DNA of 64,000 bases from Buddleja alternifolia (GCA_019426215.1 CM033402.1:4030001-4094000), one strand, 5' to 3'; shown: positions 1 through 12,400, numbered from the stretch's first letter. Notes: generated by a model not told the origin, from the letters alone. Made by a program: numbers and translations.

Positions 1-1402
1 AGAATTTGAGACAAGGTGGGATATTGTCTCTTGTGAAGAAGTTTAGTGGTCCACTTGCACATTCTCGGCAATTGTCCGGGCATATTCTCCCTCAACCGCC
101 CAATCATTGGTGAGAGTGCGGGTATACACTCGAAAGGAAGAAGCTAATATAGGAACAAAAAAGATATTATCAAATATTCACATAACAGTAAGTCGACAAT
201 TACCAATGAAAGATAAAAACCAAATTTACCATAAGTGGGAGAACGAAACAACGAAAGTTGCACTGTGGATCTTCCGCAGCCAATTTTTTCTTCAAGTCCA
301 AGGTTTTCAATTGGTCCATCATAACAGAATAAGAAAGCCTACCCCTTTGATAAGTTTTCGCAAACTCAAGGTCATCAACAATTGCAAGAAGACGGGAGTT
401 AATTGGTGAATCATCATGTGGCGGGATAAAAAAAACAGAAACCAACAAATATAATAGCGCAAGCTTTAACTTGTCGGATGGAAGGATCTCTAATGCTTTG
501 TCACTGGAACTAATCGCGGCCTTCTTCGCAGCCTTTCGACGAGTTCTAGAACGGTCTACTTCTCCACAGATCACACGCTTCTTAAGTTGTTCCCTAAGAA
601 TTTTAACGGTGGCTTTAGGGCTAAAGTATCTACGACTAAAACCATCATCCTCCACAACCTTTGAAGCTGTAGGATACCGGGAGCAATTCAACCCGCTCAT
701 AATTGCATGCTCCAACAAAGAGTAACGAATAGGAATGCCATTTACAACAAACCAAATTTCAGAATGGTCTGGAGACTCCACTATTCGGGTTAGAAGCATC
801 CACAGAGGAGTTAAGACCATGTCCATGTCCGAAGCAACGTCGAATAATGGGGCGAATTGAGAGTTCTAAAACCACATTCTACCATCAGGATGGTCACTTA
901 AACACTCTTCAATATATTTAAGATCCTCTTTCAATTTGCATTTGCTGCCAACTTTACACTTCAAGTTAAATTTATCGGGACTCAATGTAAAAGTGGGCCG
1001 AGGGATGTCGTTTTCGTCGGAAACCTAAGACGAAATTTAATTAAATTACTTATAAACACAAACTGATATAACCCTATATCAAGATATACTTTCTAATTGC
1101 CCTGAAACAACGCGCTTCAACAAAAACATTTGTCAAATTTAACGACTAAACTTCTATACCATACAAAAAAATCAGGTTTATAGTCCGTTATCCAACAAAA
1201 ATAAAAAATTACCAACCATAAAACCTAAAACACAGTAAATAATACATCACACACAACCCGAAAAAACTACATTTATAAATTTTGCTAAAAATATTAAATA
1301 CTTCGAAGTTAGTTCACTTACAGGGGGTGTGGAGGAAGTTCCAGGGCCGGCTGAAGCCAATTCACGTTGGCGTTTGGTACCCGATGAGGAGGAAGCAGCC
1401 AT
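1..1402 (-). pseudogene. DUF1985-domain gene, 5' part, one in-frame stop
   Basis: Read on the minus strand with three exons: 1402-1322 (ATG, Ser-rich start MAASSSSGTKRQRELAS), 1024-230 and 143 to beyond the left edge. Splice sites are GTAAGT/TTAG and GTAAAT/TTAG, and all junctions are phase 0. The middle exon carries the core IWFVVNGIPIRYSLLEHAIM followed by SGLNC, which matches my recall of DUF1985, a plant domain often found beside Ulp1-like proteases in captured or transposon-borne genes. One TAG (868-866) lies in frame between RMWF and NSQFAPLFD, where other members continue. Everything else in about 390 codons is open. The Ulp1-like C-terminal part would lie outside the window. The 208-residue stretch starting at Met 826 is therefore the tail of a longer gene, not a complete protein. 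It is either a young pseudogene or a base error. Function is unknown. Confidence 0.6.
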
Positions 1403-2022
1403 TGATCGAAAATGGGACTAAACAATAATGGTTTAACAATCAAAATTACAAAATTAAAATAGTTTCACAAAAACTCTAGAATTGTGAATCTGGCTTCAAA
1501 ATTCAAATTACCTTGGGGGAATAAAGAAGAGGTGGGAGGAGGATGTTTATGAACAATTATACAAGATTTACTTGGCTTCTTTCCTCCGATATACTGTATA
1601 AATATCGGCCGATATGGTTCGTCTGCTCTTTCCCTTTCTCCGCTGCTCTCCCTTGATTTTGCCCGTTGAGAATTCAATATTAATCCAAGTGTTAAATTGT
1701 TTTCAGAAGTTGGAACGTTTTTTAAAGTTGTCACACGTTTTTACACTATTTTAGCTCAAAAGGTTAAAATGTAATTACATAATACATTAAATCAAAAGGA
1801 AAAAAAAAAGGAAAACAAGAAACGCTGAAACGTTTCTTCCTTTGGGAGGACTTTTATTGGAGGGTATTCTGGGCACTTCACACCAAAATTGCCTTCTCAC
1901 TATTATAAAAAAAAAAAAAAAATCCCAGACATAAGGGGTCTAATATTGCAACACCCATGCAATTGGGGTCTAATATTGCTAACTTCCCCAATCAAAAAGA
2001 CAAAATTAAAATAATATATAAT
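1403..2022. other. intergenic, no gene seen
   Basis: The presumptive upstream region of the DUF1985 gene, followed by A-rich tracts. Near 1938-1980 the phrase ggggtctaatattgc occurs twice, 34 bp apart. This type of phrase recurs in several fold-back elements of the window (for example 9661-9996 and 15222-15715). No coding signal was recognised. Confidence 0.5.
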
Positions 2023-2990
2023 TTATATTCTTGTCCTCTCCAATATTGAAAAACATTTTTGGTATTGCCGAATTGAATATAGCCACTCTGTGACTCGGGC
2101 TGCTTTCTGGACCGCCTCAGGGATGGAAATAGGCATGTGTCCATAGAACTGCACAAGGAAGGAGCAAATATTTGAAAGAGTTCAAGAAATACAAGTAAAT
2201 GTGACAACATAAAACGTTTGCGATAAGAAAAATAGTTGACTGCAGTATAATATTTTCTTGTATTGGAAAAAAGCTCGAGTTTGAGGCGAGTAATTCCATT
2301 TCCGTACTGATCTCTTGAAACAAATGAAGATTGTGTTAAAATCGTGATTCAAAGTATGTGTCTGTGTATGGGAGAGAAGAGGTGCAAAACTGTGTTTTCA
2401 CACTGAATGCTACATCAGCACCCTACTGATCTCTTGAGAAAATTGTGTTAAAATCTTGATTGAAAGTGTGTCTATGGATGGGAAAGGGGAGGAGGAAAAT
2501 TGTGTTTTTCACGCTAAACGGCCAGAATGATGCCACATCCGCACCTTACTGGCTTTCTTGAAACGGATAAAAATTGTGTTAGAATATTGATTGAAAGTGT
2601 GTGTCCGCTTACGGGAGAGGGTAAAAAATTGTGTTTCTTCACTAAACAATCAAGATGATGTTTCATCAGCACTAGATGCTGACTCGACATGATCATTACT
2701 GTTTTGTGCAGAACAAGCACCGAAGAAGTTACCTTAGGAGCAACAACAATATAGCCATGAGAAGCTATATGTTTTAGGAGATCTTTATAGCAAGTGTTGG
2801 GAAGCATGAAATCATGGCAGAAGAGCATCACAGGATATGTGCCCTTTGTGACAGGTGCAAGAATGAATAGTTCTGTTGGTGGTTTCGAGGCGTACGAAGT
2901 TTTAACTGTGATGGTAGTAATTTCGTATTTTCCTGTTTTTAAAACATCAGAAGATTCAGATGCAATTCTTTTGGTTTTCAGAGCTGCCAT
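2023..2990 (-). pseudogene. CLH-like: chlorophyllase remnant (exon 1 + start of exon 2)
   Basis: Exon 1 runs 2990-2733 (86 codons). It contains VLKTGKYEITTITVKTS, then APVTKGTYPVMLFCHDF and LLKHIASHGYIVVAPK, the N-terminal alpha/beta-hydrolase segment typical of plant chlorophyllases, which cleave phytol from chlorophyll. It ends at AAG|GTAAC. Exon 2 resumes in phase after a ttgtgcAG acceptor at 2148 with FYGHMPISIPEAVQKAARVTEWL, which again fits the family, then loses similarity and stops at 2025-2023. The nucleophile motif GHSRGG, the catalytic Asp and His and the remaining ~200 residues are absent, and I found no continuation in the lower-coordinate flank. An enzyme of this length could not be active. 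The first 86 codons contain no stop, so truncation is recent or the fragment is tolerated. Confidence 0.75.
2300..2690. repeat. three diverged ~120-bp tandem units
   Basis: Inside the chlorophyllase-remnant intron the block tactgatctcttga ... attgtgttaaaat ... gaaagtgtgt ... gggaga ... aattgtgttt ... cac starts near 2307, 2424 and 2547. Each unit is about 117-123 bp, with substitutions and small indels. It is a local tandem triplication, not a known transposon end. Confidence 0.75.
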
Positions 2991-3584
2991 TTCTACTGTG
3001 TTTTTTTGTGGACTTGAACTTGTGCATTTGTTTTCAATTTATAGCAAAGAGAGCTAGGGTTTCATTATTAGAACAAAAAAGATGTTATTGTTTGGTGTGA
3101 AGAGTTTTGTTAGGGGTGGTCCATGGCATGTTTGTACCATTTTTGGCTCCATTTATGTACTAGGATGGATTTCAAGAATTTATGATGCGGTTGGATCCTG
3201 GATTTTAGCTGAGAAAAAAGAAAAAGAAAATGATAAATAGATATATAGCAATACTCCATACCACATCGAGTTTTTAGGAGGATCGAAATCTCTAGTATCT
3301 GTTCTACCTCTACTTTCATATTGCAAGTGAAAAGTTATTAGTTACATGTTGACAATATTCCGCTCATGACATGGAATGTTGGTAGTACTTCATATAATGA
3401 TAATGATGATATCATTCTGGTGTTGAATCTTGAAGAACCTCAATGAAATAGTACAATTTTTTCAATCATATTCATTTTCAATTTTTTGCTTGATTGCTTC
3501 TTGTGGTTGGGGGATAAGTGGTAGATGTGGTCCTTACCAAGTATAAATATAATTTTCTAATTATATAATATGTAAAAATATAAA
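2991..3584. other. intergenic upstream of chlorophyllase remnant
   Basis: AT-rich sequence. It should contain the old promoter of the minus-strand chlorophyllase copy, but no convincing TATA element or gene was recognised. Confidence 0.4.
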
Positions 3585-3810
3585 AAAAAATCGGTCGAAA
3601 TTTCGGTTTTGGTGAATGTTTCGGGAAATATCGGGTTTCAACCGAAATTTCGAAAGATATTTGACAAAAATACTTTAAATTTCGGGAAATTTCGAGTTTC
3701 GATCGAAATTTCGAAAGATATTTTGTAAAATTAAATAGAAAGTTCGATTTCACTTCGGGACCCATCAAAATCCAAAATTTCGGTGTTTTGACCGAAATTT
3801 AAGACCGTGC
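3585..3810. repeat. cgaaatttcg-rich repeat cluster
   Basis: The words ccgaaatttcg, tcgaaatttcg and cgggaaat recur at least seven times in 220 bp, in both orientations. Short palindromes of this type are common in dispersed plant repeats. No terminal repeats could be fixed. Confidence 0.5.
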
Positions 3811-4224
3811 AGCCATCCATGTCACATGAAATGTTTTTTTTTTTTTTGGTGCACATGAAATGTTAAACACTTGTACGTAGGAGAATTTAGATCACCCGAA
3901 CGAACTTTTTTTTTTTTTAATTATTATTATGGCCAAAATTTTGAAATAGGAAAAGTATTTATATTAAAAAATTAGATTTTTTTTCCTTCAAAAATCAGGT
4001 ACTCAACATTTCAACAGTGCGACAAATGACTTTCACGTTTTGAAGGGAAAAAAATATAAAAAATATTCAAGTTTGTAAAAATCATTTCTAACATGGGTTG
4101 CAGAGCAGAACACTGAAGTCTAAACACGATTCTAAGACTGGAAAAGACATTTCAAACTATTATGTCATTCCTTTGGTACAAAAAATAATAGAATTTAAGA
4201 TTATAAATTTAATAATGAAAAACT
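3811..4224. other. AT-rich spacer, no gene seen
   Basis: Poly-T and poly-A tracts with no coding signal. Confidence 0.5.
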
Positions 4225-4599
4225 AAGGCAATGCTTGGTTATGTTTTCATACCATGTTTGGTCCAAAATTCTCACCAAACTATGTTTGGTTCACAAAATA
4301 TTTGGTAAAAAAAAAAACATAATAATTATTTTCCATCTTTTTACACCTACTTCGTCCTTAAACTCCTCTCTATGTGCTCTCCCTCTTCTCTCTCCTCTCT
4401 AACAGACAAAAGATTCATGATTTGACTGCTACAGTAACTTTTGTTCCCTCTGGAAATAAAACCAAACATTATCTCACAAAAAAAACACACTAAAAAATCA
4501 ACTCCCAAAATAAAGTCAAACACAATCTCATCAAACATGCACGTGTCCCCATAAATTTCTCACCAAAATACCATCCCAAAACATAAAGAAACATAGCCT
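4225..4599. mobile_element. MITE, family A copy 1
   Basis: Starts aggcaatgcttggttatg and ends cataaagaaacatagcct, so the outer ~20 bp are imperfect inverted repeats. Internally it carries gatttgactgctacagtaa, also present in the elements at 14641-15072 and 34783-35185. All three have aggct-type ends rich in tttggtt and caccaaa, and none has an ORF. The superfamily is probably hAT or PIF-like. The target duplication could not be fixed. Confidence 0.65.
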
Positions 4600-4616
4600 A
4601 AAATTTGCATTAGGAA

Positions 4617-4688
4617 TGGGTGATACTTAGTGAGACCGAGAGGTGGACTCCCGATCAATTTCAACCACACAAATTGTTAATACACAAT

Positions 4689-4726
<38 letters not shown>

Positions 4727-4813
4727 TTTTTGATGGACCCCACATATTTTTTAACATTGTGTGTGGTTGAAATTGATCGAGAGTCCAACTCTCAGTCTCA
4801 CTAAGTATCACCC
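4617..4813. mobile_element. short palindromic MITE
   Basis: Nearly the whole element is a hairpin. The left arm atgggtgatacttagtgaga ... caaccacac pairs with the right arm gtgtggttgaa ... tctcactaagtatcacccat. The arms are about 60 bp, separated by a TA microsatellite loop (about 4686-4726). No target duplication was identified. Confidence 0.75.
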
Positions 4814-5419
4814 ATTTGGAATAAAGACGCTATTTTGATGACTATTTGGCCTCTTTCTTATAATCTATTTTGGACTTTTTTGTTTTGTAAAACCATATTT
4901 TGAAAAAGTTGAAATTCCCAACTTTTTCCATTATAGAATCCGTTTAATATAAGTGGAAAATAAAGGTTATGTAGTCTCATTATTGATAAAGGGTAAACTG
5001 CAGATTCCCCTAGTGTATTGGGGTTTTGCACTTTGCTCCATACTCTAAAAAAGTTCGCATTCAACACCGCAATCTTTGATTTGTAGCAGAATACCCAAGA
5101 AATTCTGCTAAAAAATAAAAAATTGAGGTGTCGAGTGTGATTTTTTTTAGAATATGTGGTAAAATACCCATGGACTTATAGTTTGGGGCTGCATTTTACC
5201 CTTTAATAAAACAGAAATCTTAACCGTAATTATATAAATTTTATGTGACCATGTTTCTCACATAAAAGATTAAAATTTGAAAAGGCCTTATTACATACAC
5301 ATTGTACAAATCATATGTTTTTAAGTTTGGGCTTTTGGAAGCTTTCTAGCGGACTATTACGAGATCTTCTTCATTCATGTCTAATATACAAATGATTTCT
5401 TGTTATACACTAATATATT
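4814..5419. other. intergenic, no gene seen
   Basis: AT-rich sequence. The stretches around 4985-5060 and 5130-5205 are partly complementary (short imperfect fold-back). No gene was recognised. Confidence 0.4.
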
Positions 5420-5643
5420 GTTGGATTGTAGTTTTTAAAAATACAATGATATTATAAAGTGAATCGCTAACATTATTATATGTAATCTAATGTTACGTTT
5501 ACGAATAGCTGACATATTATGAATAATCTAATGTTGTGTATGAATTTAATGATATGAAAGCGATGAATTCAAATTTATTGAAGTTGTTCAAATAATTTCA
5601 AATTATGATGAGTTTTAAATCTTTTGATATTCATTTTAATCTT
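5420..5643. repeat. left ~220-bp direct repeat around a poly-A insertion
   Basis: Begins gttggattgta and ends ttcattttaatct. It matches the segment at 6473-6690 over its whole length, at an estimated 85-90% identity by eye with several small indels. The pair brackets the insertion described in the next entry. Confidence 0.75.
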
Positions 5644-6472
5644 GTTTATTTGAAGCTCTTTCTCCTATGCCCGGTAACTTTACTTGGGAGTTTCTCCTCC
5701 CGTGGCCGCCGTTCCGGCGGCTCAGCTTGCAGTGCTCTTTGTTCCTCTTTCGTCTTGGAAGAAAGGTTCTTGTCTTCTTCCTTTTTCTCTCCTCACGAAA
5801 GATGAAAGTTATCATCCATAGATTTGACATTTCATCTGTTGAGCCCAGATTTTCCGCCCCTAATAGAGCGAGGATCTCAAGATTCTCGAGTTTTAATTGA
5901 TTCATTTCGGGCTTGGTGCTATTTCCCGTTGCTTGAAGCGGGGAAGGTGTTCGGTTGTATTTTTATAATTTTCTATGTATCTTTATTTCTTACATGCTTG
6001 TTTGTGTTTGTTTTTGTTTAGCTTAAGACCTTTTTGGTGTTGAAAAACTATTTCTGGTGGTATAATTTTCTTCAAGGAGATTACGTGATTTACATGGAGT
6101 ATACCACGACTTGTGTATGGCACACAATTTACTCGCAAAAGTCTATTTTTGGGGAGATTGTTTGGTGCCACATTCTTCATCTGAATGAGGCATTCTTGAT
6201 TTTGGAAATTCCCTTTCGGGAATTCCAGAAACTTTGCTTCAGCAATTGTTCCAATCCTAACCCATCACAAATGTTTTGTTTCTCTCGAATGTAGATTTTG
6301 GTACTTGTAGTGCCTATTCAGACTGTTATATTGTGTTTGTAAAAGATGGAGCTTTCCCCAATTCCCTTTCATTTGTAGGTTTTTTTTTTGTTTTTGGGGC
6401 CCATCTTGTATAGTGTATGTAGGACTATATATTGTCCTCTATTAATATATGAAATTTTAATTATAAAAAAAA
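5644..6472 (+). mobile_element. poly-A-tailed retroposed insertion
   Basis: An 829-bp block with higher GC in its first third (around 5690-5740), ending in attaatatatgaaattttaa followed by ttataaaaaaaa, the usual look of a plant LINE or processed-transcript 3' end. The right direct repeat starts immediately after the A tract. No reverse-transcriptase or other recognised coding sequence is present, and the short ORFs inside it are unremarkable. It is either a 5'-truncated LINE 3' region or a retroposed mRNA. Confidence 0.5.
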
Positions 6473-6690
6473 GTTGGATTGTAAGAATATGATGATATCA
6501 TAAAGTGAATGGCTGACATTATAATATGTAATCTAATGTAGTGTTTATGAATAGCTGACATTGTTATGAATAATTTAATGTTGTGTATTAATTTAATGAT
6601 TTAAAAGTGATGAACTCAAATTTATTGAACTTGTTTAAATAATGTCAAATTACGATGAATTCTAAATCTCTTAATATTCATTTTAATCTA
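6473..6690. repeat. right ~220-bp direct repeat
   Basis: Starts directly after the poly-A tract and corresponds to 5420-5643, sharing gttggattgta, ataaagtgaat, tgtaatctaatgt, aatagctgacat and ttcattttaatct in order. Confidence 0.75.
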
Positions 6691-7612
6691 CTTTTTCAAT
6701 TATATAGGTAGATTCATATCTACCTGGTTTATAGATTTTGAACTCCTCCTTTCAAACTCTTTCATTAAAATGCAACATTAAGGATCCACAACCACTATGG
6801 TGCTAAGTCGGTAGCTATCGTAAGATTGATTAGGACATTTGTATAACTTCTTTTCTAACTCATATATTTTTTCTCAAAATATCATCTCACTCTAAATAAT
6901 GATGCCATCACACATTAAAAAGGTAAAAGAATAGAACTTCCATGATTTTAATTTCAACTTTAGTTTGAAACTAAATGACCCTTTTGCAATGGCTTGTGAC
7001 AATATTGTGACATCCCTTTTATTTAAATATATTTTTTGTTAAACCAAGTTTATTGAAGCTGACTCACGCTTTATTATTAATAGTCGGTAACGTATACTCA
7101 AATTGTGTGCAATAAATAAAATTTGAAAAGAATTTTGTTGAATTAAAATTAATTGAGTTTAAGTAAGTTGCAACAAAAGAGAAGAAGAAGTAGAAAAAAA
7201 GAAAAGGAGATTCAAAATAACATTTAAAAAGAAAAATATAAGAAAAAACTTTCATCTTTAAGGTGTTATATATAGACCATGTGATTATCATTAAGTCACA
7301 TTACCAAATCTATTGGGGTGGCAAAATGCCAATCACATGGTGCATTGCATTTGATTCATAAAATAAAATGTCAATTGGCTTCGCCAAAACTGTTGAAAGT
7401 CCAAAACAGTTTCTCTAAATCTTATCTTCTATATAGTATAGATAATGTAATGGATAAGACTATAAAAATTACACAATTTATCATAATTCAACAATATATG
7501 ATGGATCATTTGAATAAACTCTATCCACTATAAAATAGTCCTTTGTATAGTTTTCCACTTTTTCTTTACCAAAAGAAATTGGTCTGAGTGGAGGATCTGA
7601 TCACTTAAATAA
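6691..7612. other. AT-rich spacer, no gene seen
   Basis: Long A-rich and T-rich tracts. The only ORFs are low-complexity. Confidence 0.5.
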
Positions 7613-8831
7613 TGTTGGGAAAAATATCTAGCGAGATAACGGACGTTGTTTATGAAGATGTAAAATGATACGTCGAGACACGAGTTTTCAATTACTCGCT
7701 TTCCTTAAGACAATATTGCCCCGCTCTTGGCGATTACGGAATACGACAATTGTCTCCCAAGGTACAACGACGCGAGACGAGAATAGTACCACTACAAATT
7801 TTCGAATCTAACGAACAAAATACTTGTTCCAAACTCTCTCGATGGACTATTATTAATTAAATGCATATCCAGAATTTTAATATGTAAAACCATTCTCCAA
7901 ATCATAAATTAATACGTAAGAATATCCAAGTACTCAAATTAGTACTAACAAGTTCTTAAATTAATATTCAAGAACTTTGTGAATATTTTAAATGCTCAAA
8001 TTAGCCTTTTATATTCAACACTATTCTTAAAATATTAAAATTAATATTTAAGAACAAAAGAATTCTCAAAAATACTCAAAGTAGTATTTAAGAGAAGAAG
8101 AGAGAAGAGAATATGATTATGGTGTATTAATTCCAAACTATGGGGGTCTATTTATAGAGAATGAAGAGTTTTAGGTCAATAGTTGTAACTTTTCGTATAT
8201 TGCAGAAGGCCCCAAAAGGTGTGACTTCTGGACGAAAAGCCCCCCGGAGCAGCTTTTCATTTTAGCCCCAACAGTTGCACCTTTAGTGAAAAGCCCCCTG
8301 TCACGAGCTACGATCAAGTGTGGGCGGGTGCACCGTGCACCTGCTCCACAGCCAATAAAAGGTGCTGTCATTAGGGAGATTATCCGATGTGGGCGGTTGC
8401 ACCTATTTCTGTGCAATTCAACCCTTAACTTTCCAGACCTTACAAATTGACCCCAAAACTTTTAATCTTGATTAATTGGTTCCTTTCAAATTGGTCCCTC
8501 AATATTTTGATTTGAACATTTTAGTCCTCAAACTTAATGAACCATTTTCCATACGATCGCGACTGTCGATCGTATGAATTTGATCATTTAATCATGTACA
8601 TTCATATTGATCCATTGATTCCAATTAGAAACCACAGTTTAAGTGACATATTTTGTTAATTAATTTCTCATTCACCCTAAATCGGAATTGAGTAATTAAA
8701 TACTCGAAATTCATCTACTCGAAACGTAGATTAATTTGAGCCAAAGACATTCCAATTTTGACAAATGAAACTCACTTAATTTTCTTGTCAAAATTGTGCT
8801 AAATCACAACTTACTCAATCAAGATTTTTCA
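7613..8831 (-). mobile_element. candidate solo LTR (minus orientation)
   Basis: Read on the minus strand, the segment begins TGAAAAATC and ends TTTTTCCCAACA. The latter is almost the LTR end of the copia element in this window. On that strand a TATA-like ctataaatag (from about 8157 downward) is followed by a CT-rich leader. The middle part is unusually GC-rich. The flanks are AT-rich (AATAA on one side, ATAAA on the other), so the target duplication is not certain. No internal domain is attached. Confidence 0.45.
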
Positions 8832-9434
8832 ATAAATAAAATGTATCGTGTTAAACCTCTTGTAATGTATAAAACTTTTTTGGGAGACCTCCCTCACAAT
8901 TGAGCTATTAGTTTGAGGTTTTGGTCTTGAAGCGCAGGTGAAAGCAAAAAAAATAAAGAAATCCCTTTTAACAATTCTGCAATAAGCCAATACCAACAAG
9001 CCATTGAAAACTTCTAAAAGATAACTCAACCAGAACACCATTAGCAAACCTTTAAGTCCGTACGATGATAATATATATATATATATGTATATATATAGAG
9101 TAAAAGCTAAACAAATGAAGAAATGAATCAAAATTAGGTAGACACAAAGAAAAGCAAAGAGAAAACGTTGATGCTTGCAGACATAACTTGGACATTCCCT
9201 TCTAAACCATCTCTTTCTTGGCCTCTACATACATAACATATTCCTTTACCCCATTCATAAATTCTTTTATTTTAACGTATTCATAAATAGTTCCCATTTA
9301 GTTAGTGGAAATCCCAATAGCCCCCAATTCAGTTTGAATTTTCATTTTATCTTATCTTTGTTAATGCTTTGCTTAGTCATTTCATAATTGAAGGAAATAT
9401 CTTTTTTTTTCTTTTTAAATTTCTTTAGCAATCT
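8832..9434. other. upstream region of the zinc transporter gene
   Basis: Contains a short TA microsatellite (about 9069-9096) and AT-rich DNA. No other gene was recognised. Confidence 0.5.
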
Positions 9435-9442
9435 TATAAATA
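9435..9442 (+). promoter_or_regulatory. probable TATA box of the zinc transporter gene
   Basis: TATAAATA lies 57 bp before the first ATG. Transcription starting about 30 bp downstream would leave a 5'UTR of only ~25 nt. Confidence 0.5.
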
Positions 9443-9491
9443 CTTGGGTTCAAAATTCAGTCTTTGAATTTGATTTGAAGTTTTTGAGGAA

Positions 9492-12400
9492 ATGGGTTTA
9501 ATGGACTCTCAAGTTTTAATTGCACTTGCTCTTTCACTTCTTGGTGGTTTGAGTACCTCCATTGGTGAGTGGCATTTAAGCTTTTTATGCATTTTATGTT
9601 GAGTTTATTCTTATTTATTTTTAATGTTTTGATGATCAAAAATTTTATTTTCATTTATGGGGAAAAGTGCAAATTTGGTTCCGTAGGATAGGTCTCTTTG
9701 TAATTTTAATCTCAATATCTATAAATGTAAAATTAGTCCCGGGATTATTATTTTTTTGGCATTTTTAGTCCCAACTGTTATACAAAACAAACGGAAAATC
9801 GTTAATTTGGTCACGTGATCAATAATAAACTTAACGGTGTGTGCGTTCCACACGCGAAATACTATCCATTTTTTAACAGACGAGACCGAATTTGCAAGCA
9901 ATTGCATCCTATGGGACTAATTTTGCAAATTTGTAAATATTAGGACTATAATTGCAATAGGCTCAATCTTATGGGACTAATGTTGCACTTCTCCTGCACT
10001 TATGGCTTAAATAAAATGTATGGTTTATTTAATATAGTGTTCGGGTGATGATGATATGGTTTATGATTGTGCTATTTGCATTTATGTTGTTGTTTCATTT
10101 GGATTCTAGACCCCAATTTTCTTTGTTCTATTCTGTGTTAATGAGGAATTTGTACTGCTGATACTTTGAATGCTTTAGTAATCAAGTCTTTTGATCCTAA
10201 AGTTGCATTTATTATTCTTCGTGATGTTTAACTTTCATATTTAATCAAGTGATTTTTGGCAAGTCGCGGGATATCCAGATCATGTGTGGGGTCCACAGCT
10301 GAACCCCATATGTTAGGACGGCCGAGATGTCTCGCGACCCGCCAATTTCTAGGTCCATCCAAGCATGACCAAATTTTATCATTGTCTAATCAATCATTCA
10401 TTTATCAATCTCCTGACTCCCTAGCATTACATCATTTTCTTTAGTTGAGAATTTGATAACTTATTCGATCGATAAATAATCAAATTGATATTGATAGTTT
10501 TCGCTGTTAAAATTCTGAATAATCTGGTAATTCTACAATTTTGTGATCATAATAAAGCTATAATTGGTTACGACAATTAATGTATGATTCCCGGTTGCGT
10601 TTCTAAACAGGTGCACTTTTCGTTGTCCTTAACGAGGCTCCAAATTTGAAAATGCTCGGGCTTTTACAGGTAAACGAAAATTGTATAACTTTTAAATAGC
10701 TATATATATAGGCACAAATTCATGTATCTTGGCATGCAGGGCTTTGCAGCAGGTCTTATGCTAAGCATATCTTTCTTTGATTTGGCTCATAATGCCATTA
10801 ATTCAATTGGCTTCTTAAAGGGCAATCTCTGGGTGAGATCTTCGATCGCTTCTGCTACAACGCCTTTTTTATGTTTTATTTACTTTTATGTGTGAGTATT
10901 CTCTTCATTATTCGCTGCTGATTTGTTCGTCTTGCAGTTTTTTGGAGGTGTAATTTTCTTTGCGATTATTTCTAGCTTCATCCCGGAACCAAAACTAGCG
11001 CCTATTTCAGATGTGAAGAGCGAAAAGGTTTGATGCAGTGTGTTTTCTACTTATGTGTGGACATTTAAGTTTGTTTATGGATTAGGATTTACTGTGTTTG
11101 GAAACATTTTTATTGAAAATGGCATTTCTGTATCGAAACAGAACAATGGGGACGTAGGGGGCAAGGATACGATGAAAAAACATCGTCGCCAAGTCTTGTT
11201 TAGTGGAATCACCACAGCCATAGGTAAGCAAATTTTATCGACTCTTTTTATATATGTCTAGATCATTGATAAAATTCAAATTAATTAGTTGCAATATTCT
11301 GTACAAATTATATATAAGTTAACTTTCAAATATGATTTTTTATAGTTTGATGGTATGAAAATCGTAGGAATTTGCACAAGCCCTTTTAAACTTTCTAGTT
11401 GAAAAATTGAATCTCCAATTCGTATTTCCTGTTGTTTGGTCTTTAGAACGTACATGTTTTATTTTTACATTGTCGCAATTCTTTATCCCGATTTCAACTT
11501 TTCTTTAATTGTAATAACCCTCAAGATATATTAAGTTATTAACAGTGATTTGGTATTAGGTCATTTAATTTCTTTTATGAACATTGTCACACATTTATTG
11601 GCACGTATAGATATTTGTATTATTTCGTTTGATTTCACCAAACATAGTCATCCGTAAGTAACGTTTACCACATTTTCTTTTCTTTTTCAGGCATAAGCTT
11701 GCACAATTTTCCAGAGGGAATGGCGGTGTTCCTTGGATCAATGAAGGTAATTCTAATGTGCATTTAGCTATTAGGTAACATAATGTACTTGTGATTAGAC
11801 TTACACGTATATATAGGACAGTTACCTTAAACTTTGTCAGAATCGCGTAAGAGCCCATATTTCCCGCTAAAGTGACCTAGAGGTGCCTAATTTCGTCTCG
11901 GGCCGTCCTCGAGTTGATATTGAAGCTCGAAACCTGGAAATATGACTTTTTTAAGGTTTCTTACTATATGCATTATTAGTAGACGGGTTTCCACATGACT
12001 AATTTTGGGAGGAAACAAGATGTTCTCTCCGAGCTTTGTTCATATAGTCATAAATATTGATGACTTTTGCTCGTGATAACAATATACGTTCCGAGAAAAA
12101 TCTCAAGAGTATTTATCCATTAAGCATGTAATATTCTAGAGATGTCCCATGAAAAACTTCATTCTTTGTCAATGGTTTGTTAGTCATTGGATTTCACAAG
12201 ATCTTAAGGTTCTTGGCTACCAACTGACAGAGTTGTGGGTTTTAGAAGGGTATTTTGGTCATTTTATTTTAGTCATTTCAGCCTTCGACTCCGGCTACAA
12301 ATAATTGGGCATGTCTCCCGTAATATATGCATGTGTGCCCATGGACATAGGCTTTATTCGCCGAACTGCATAAATCGTGTCTTTTGTGTACGTATTTGAT

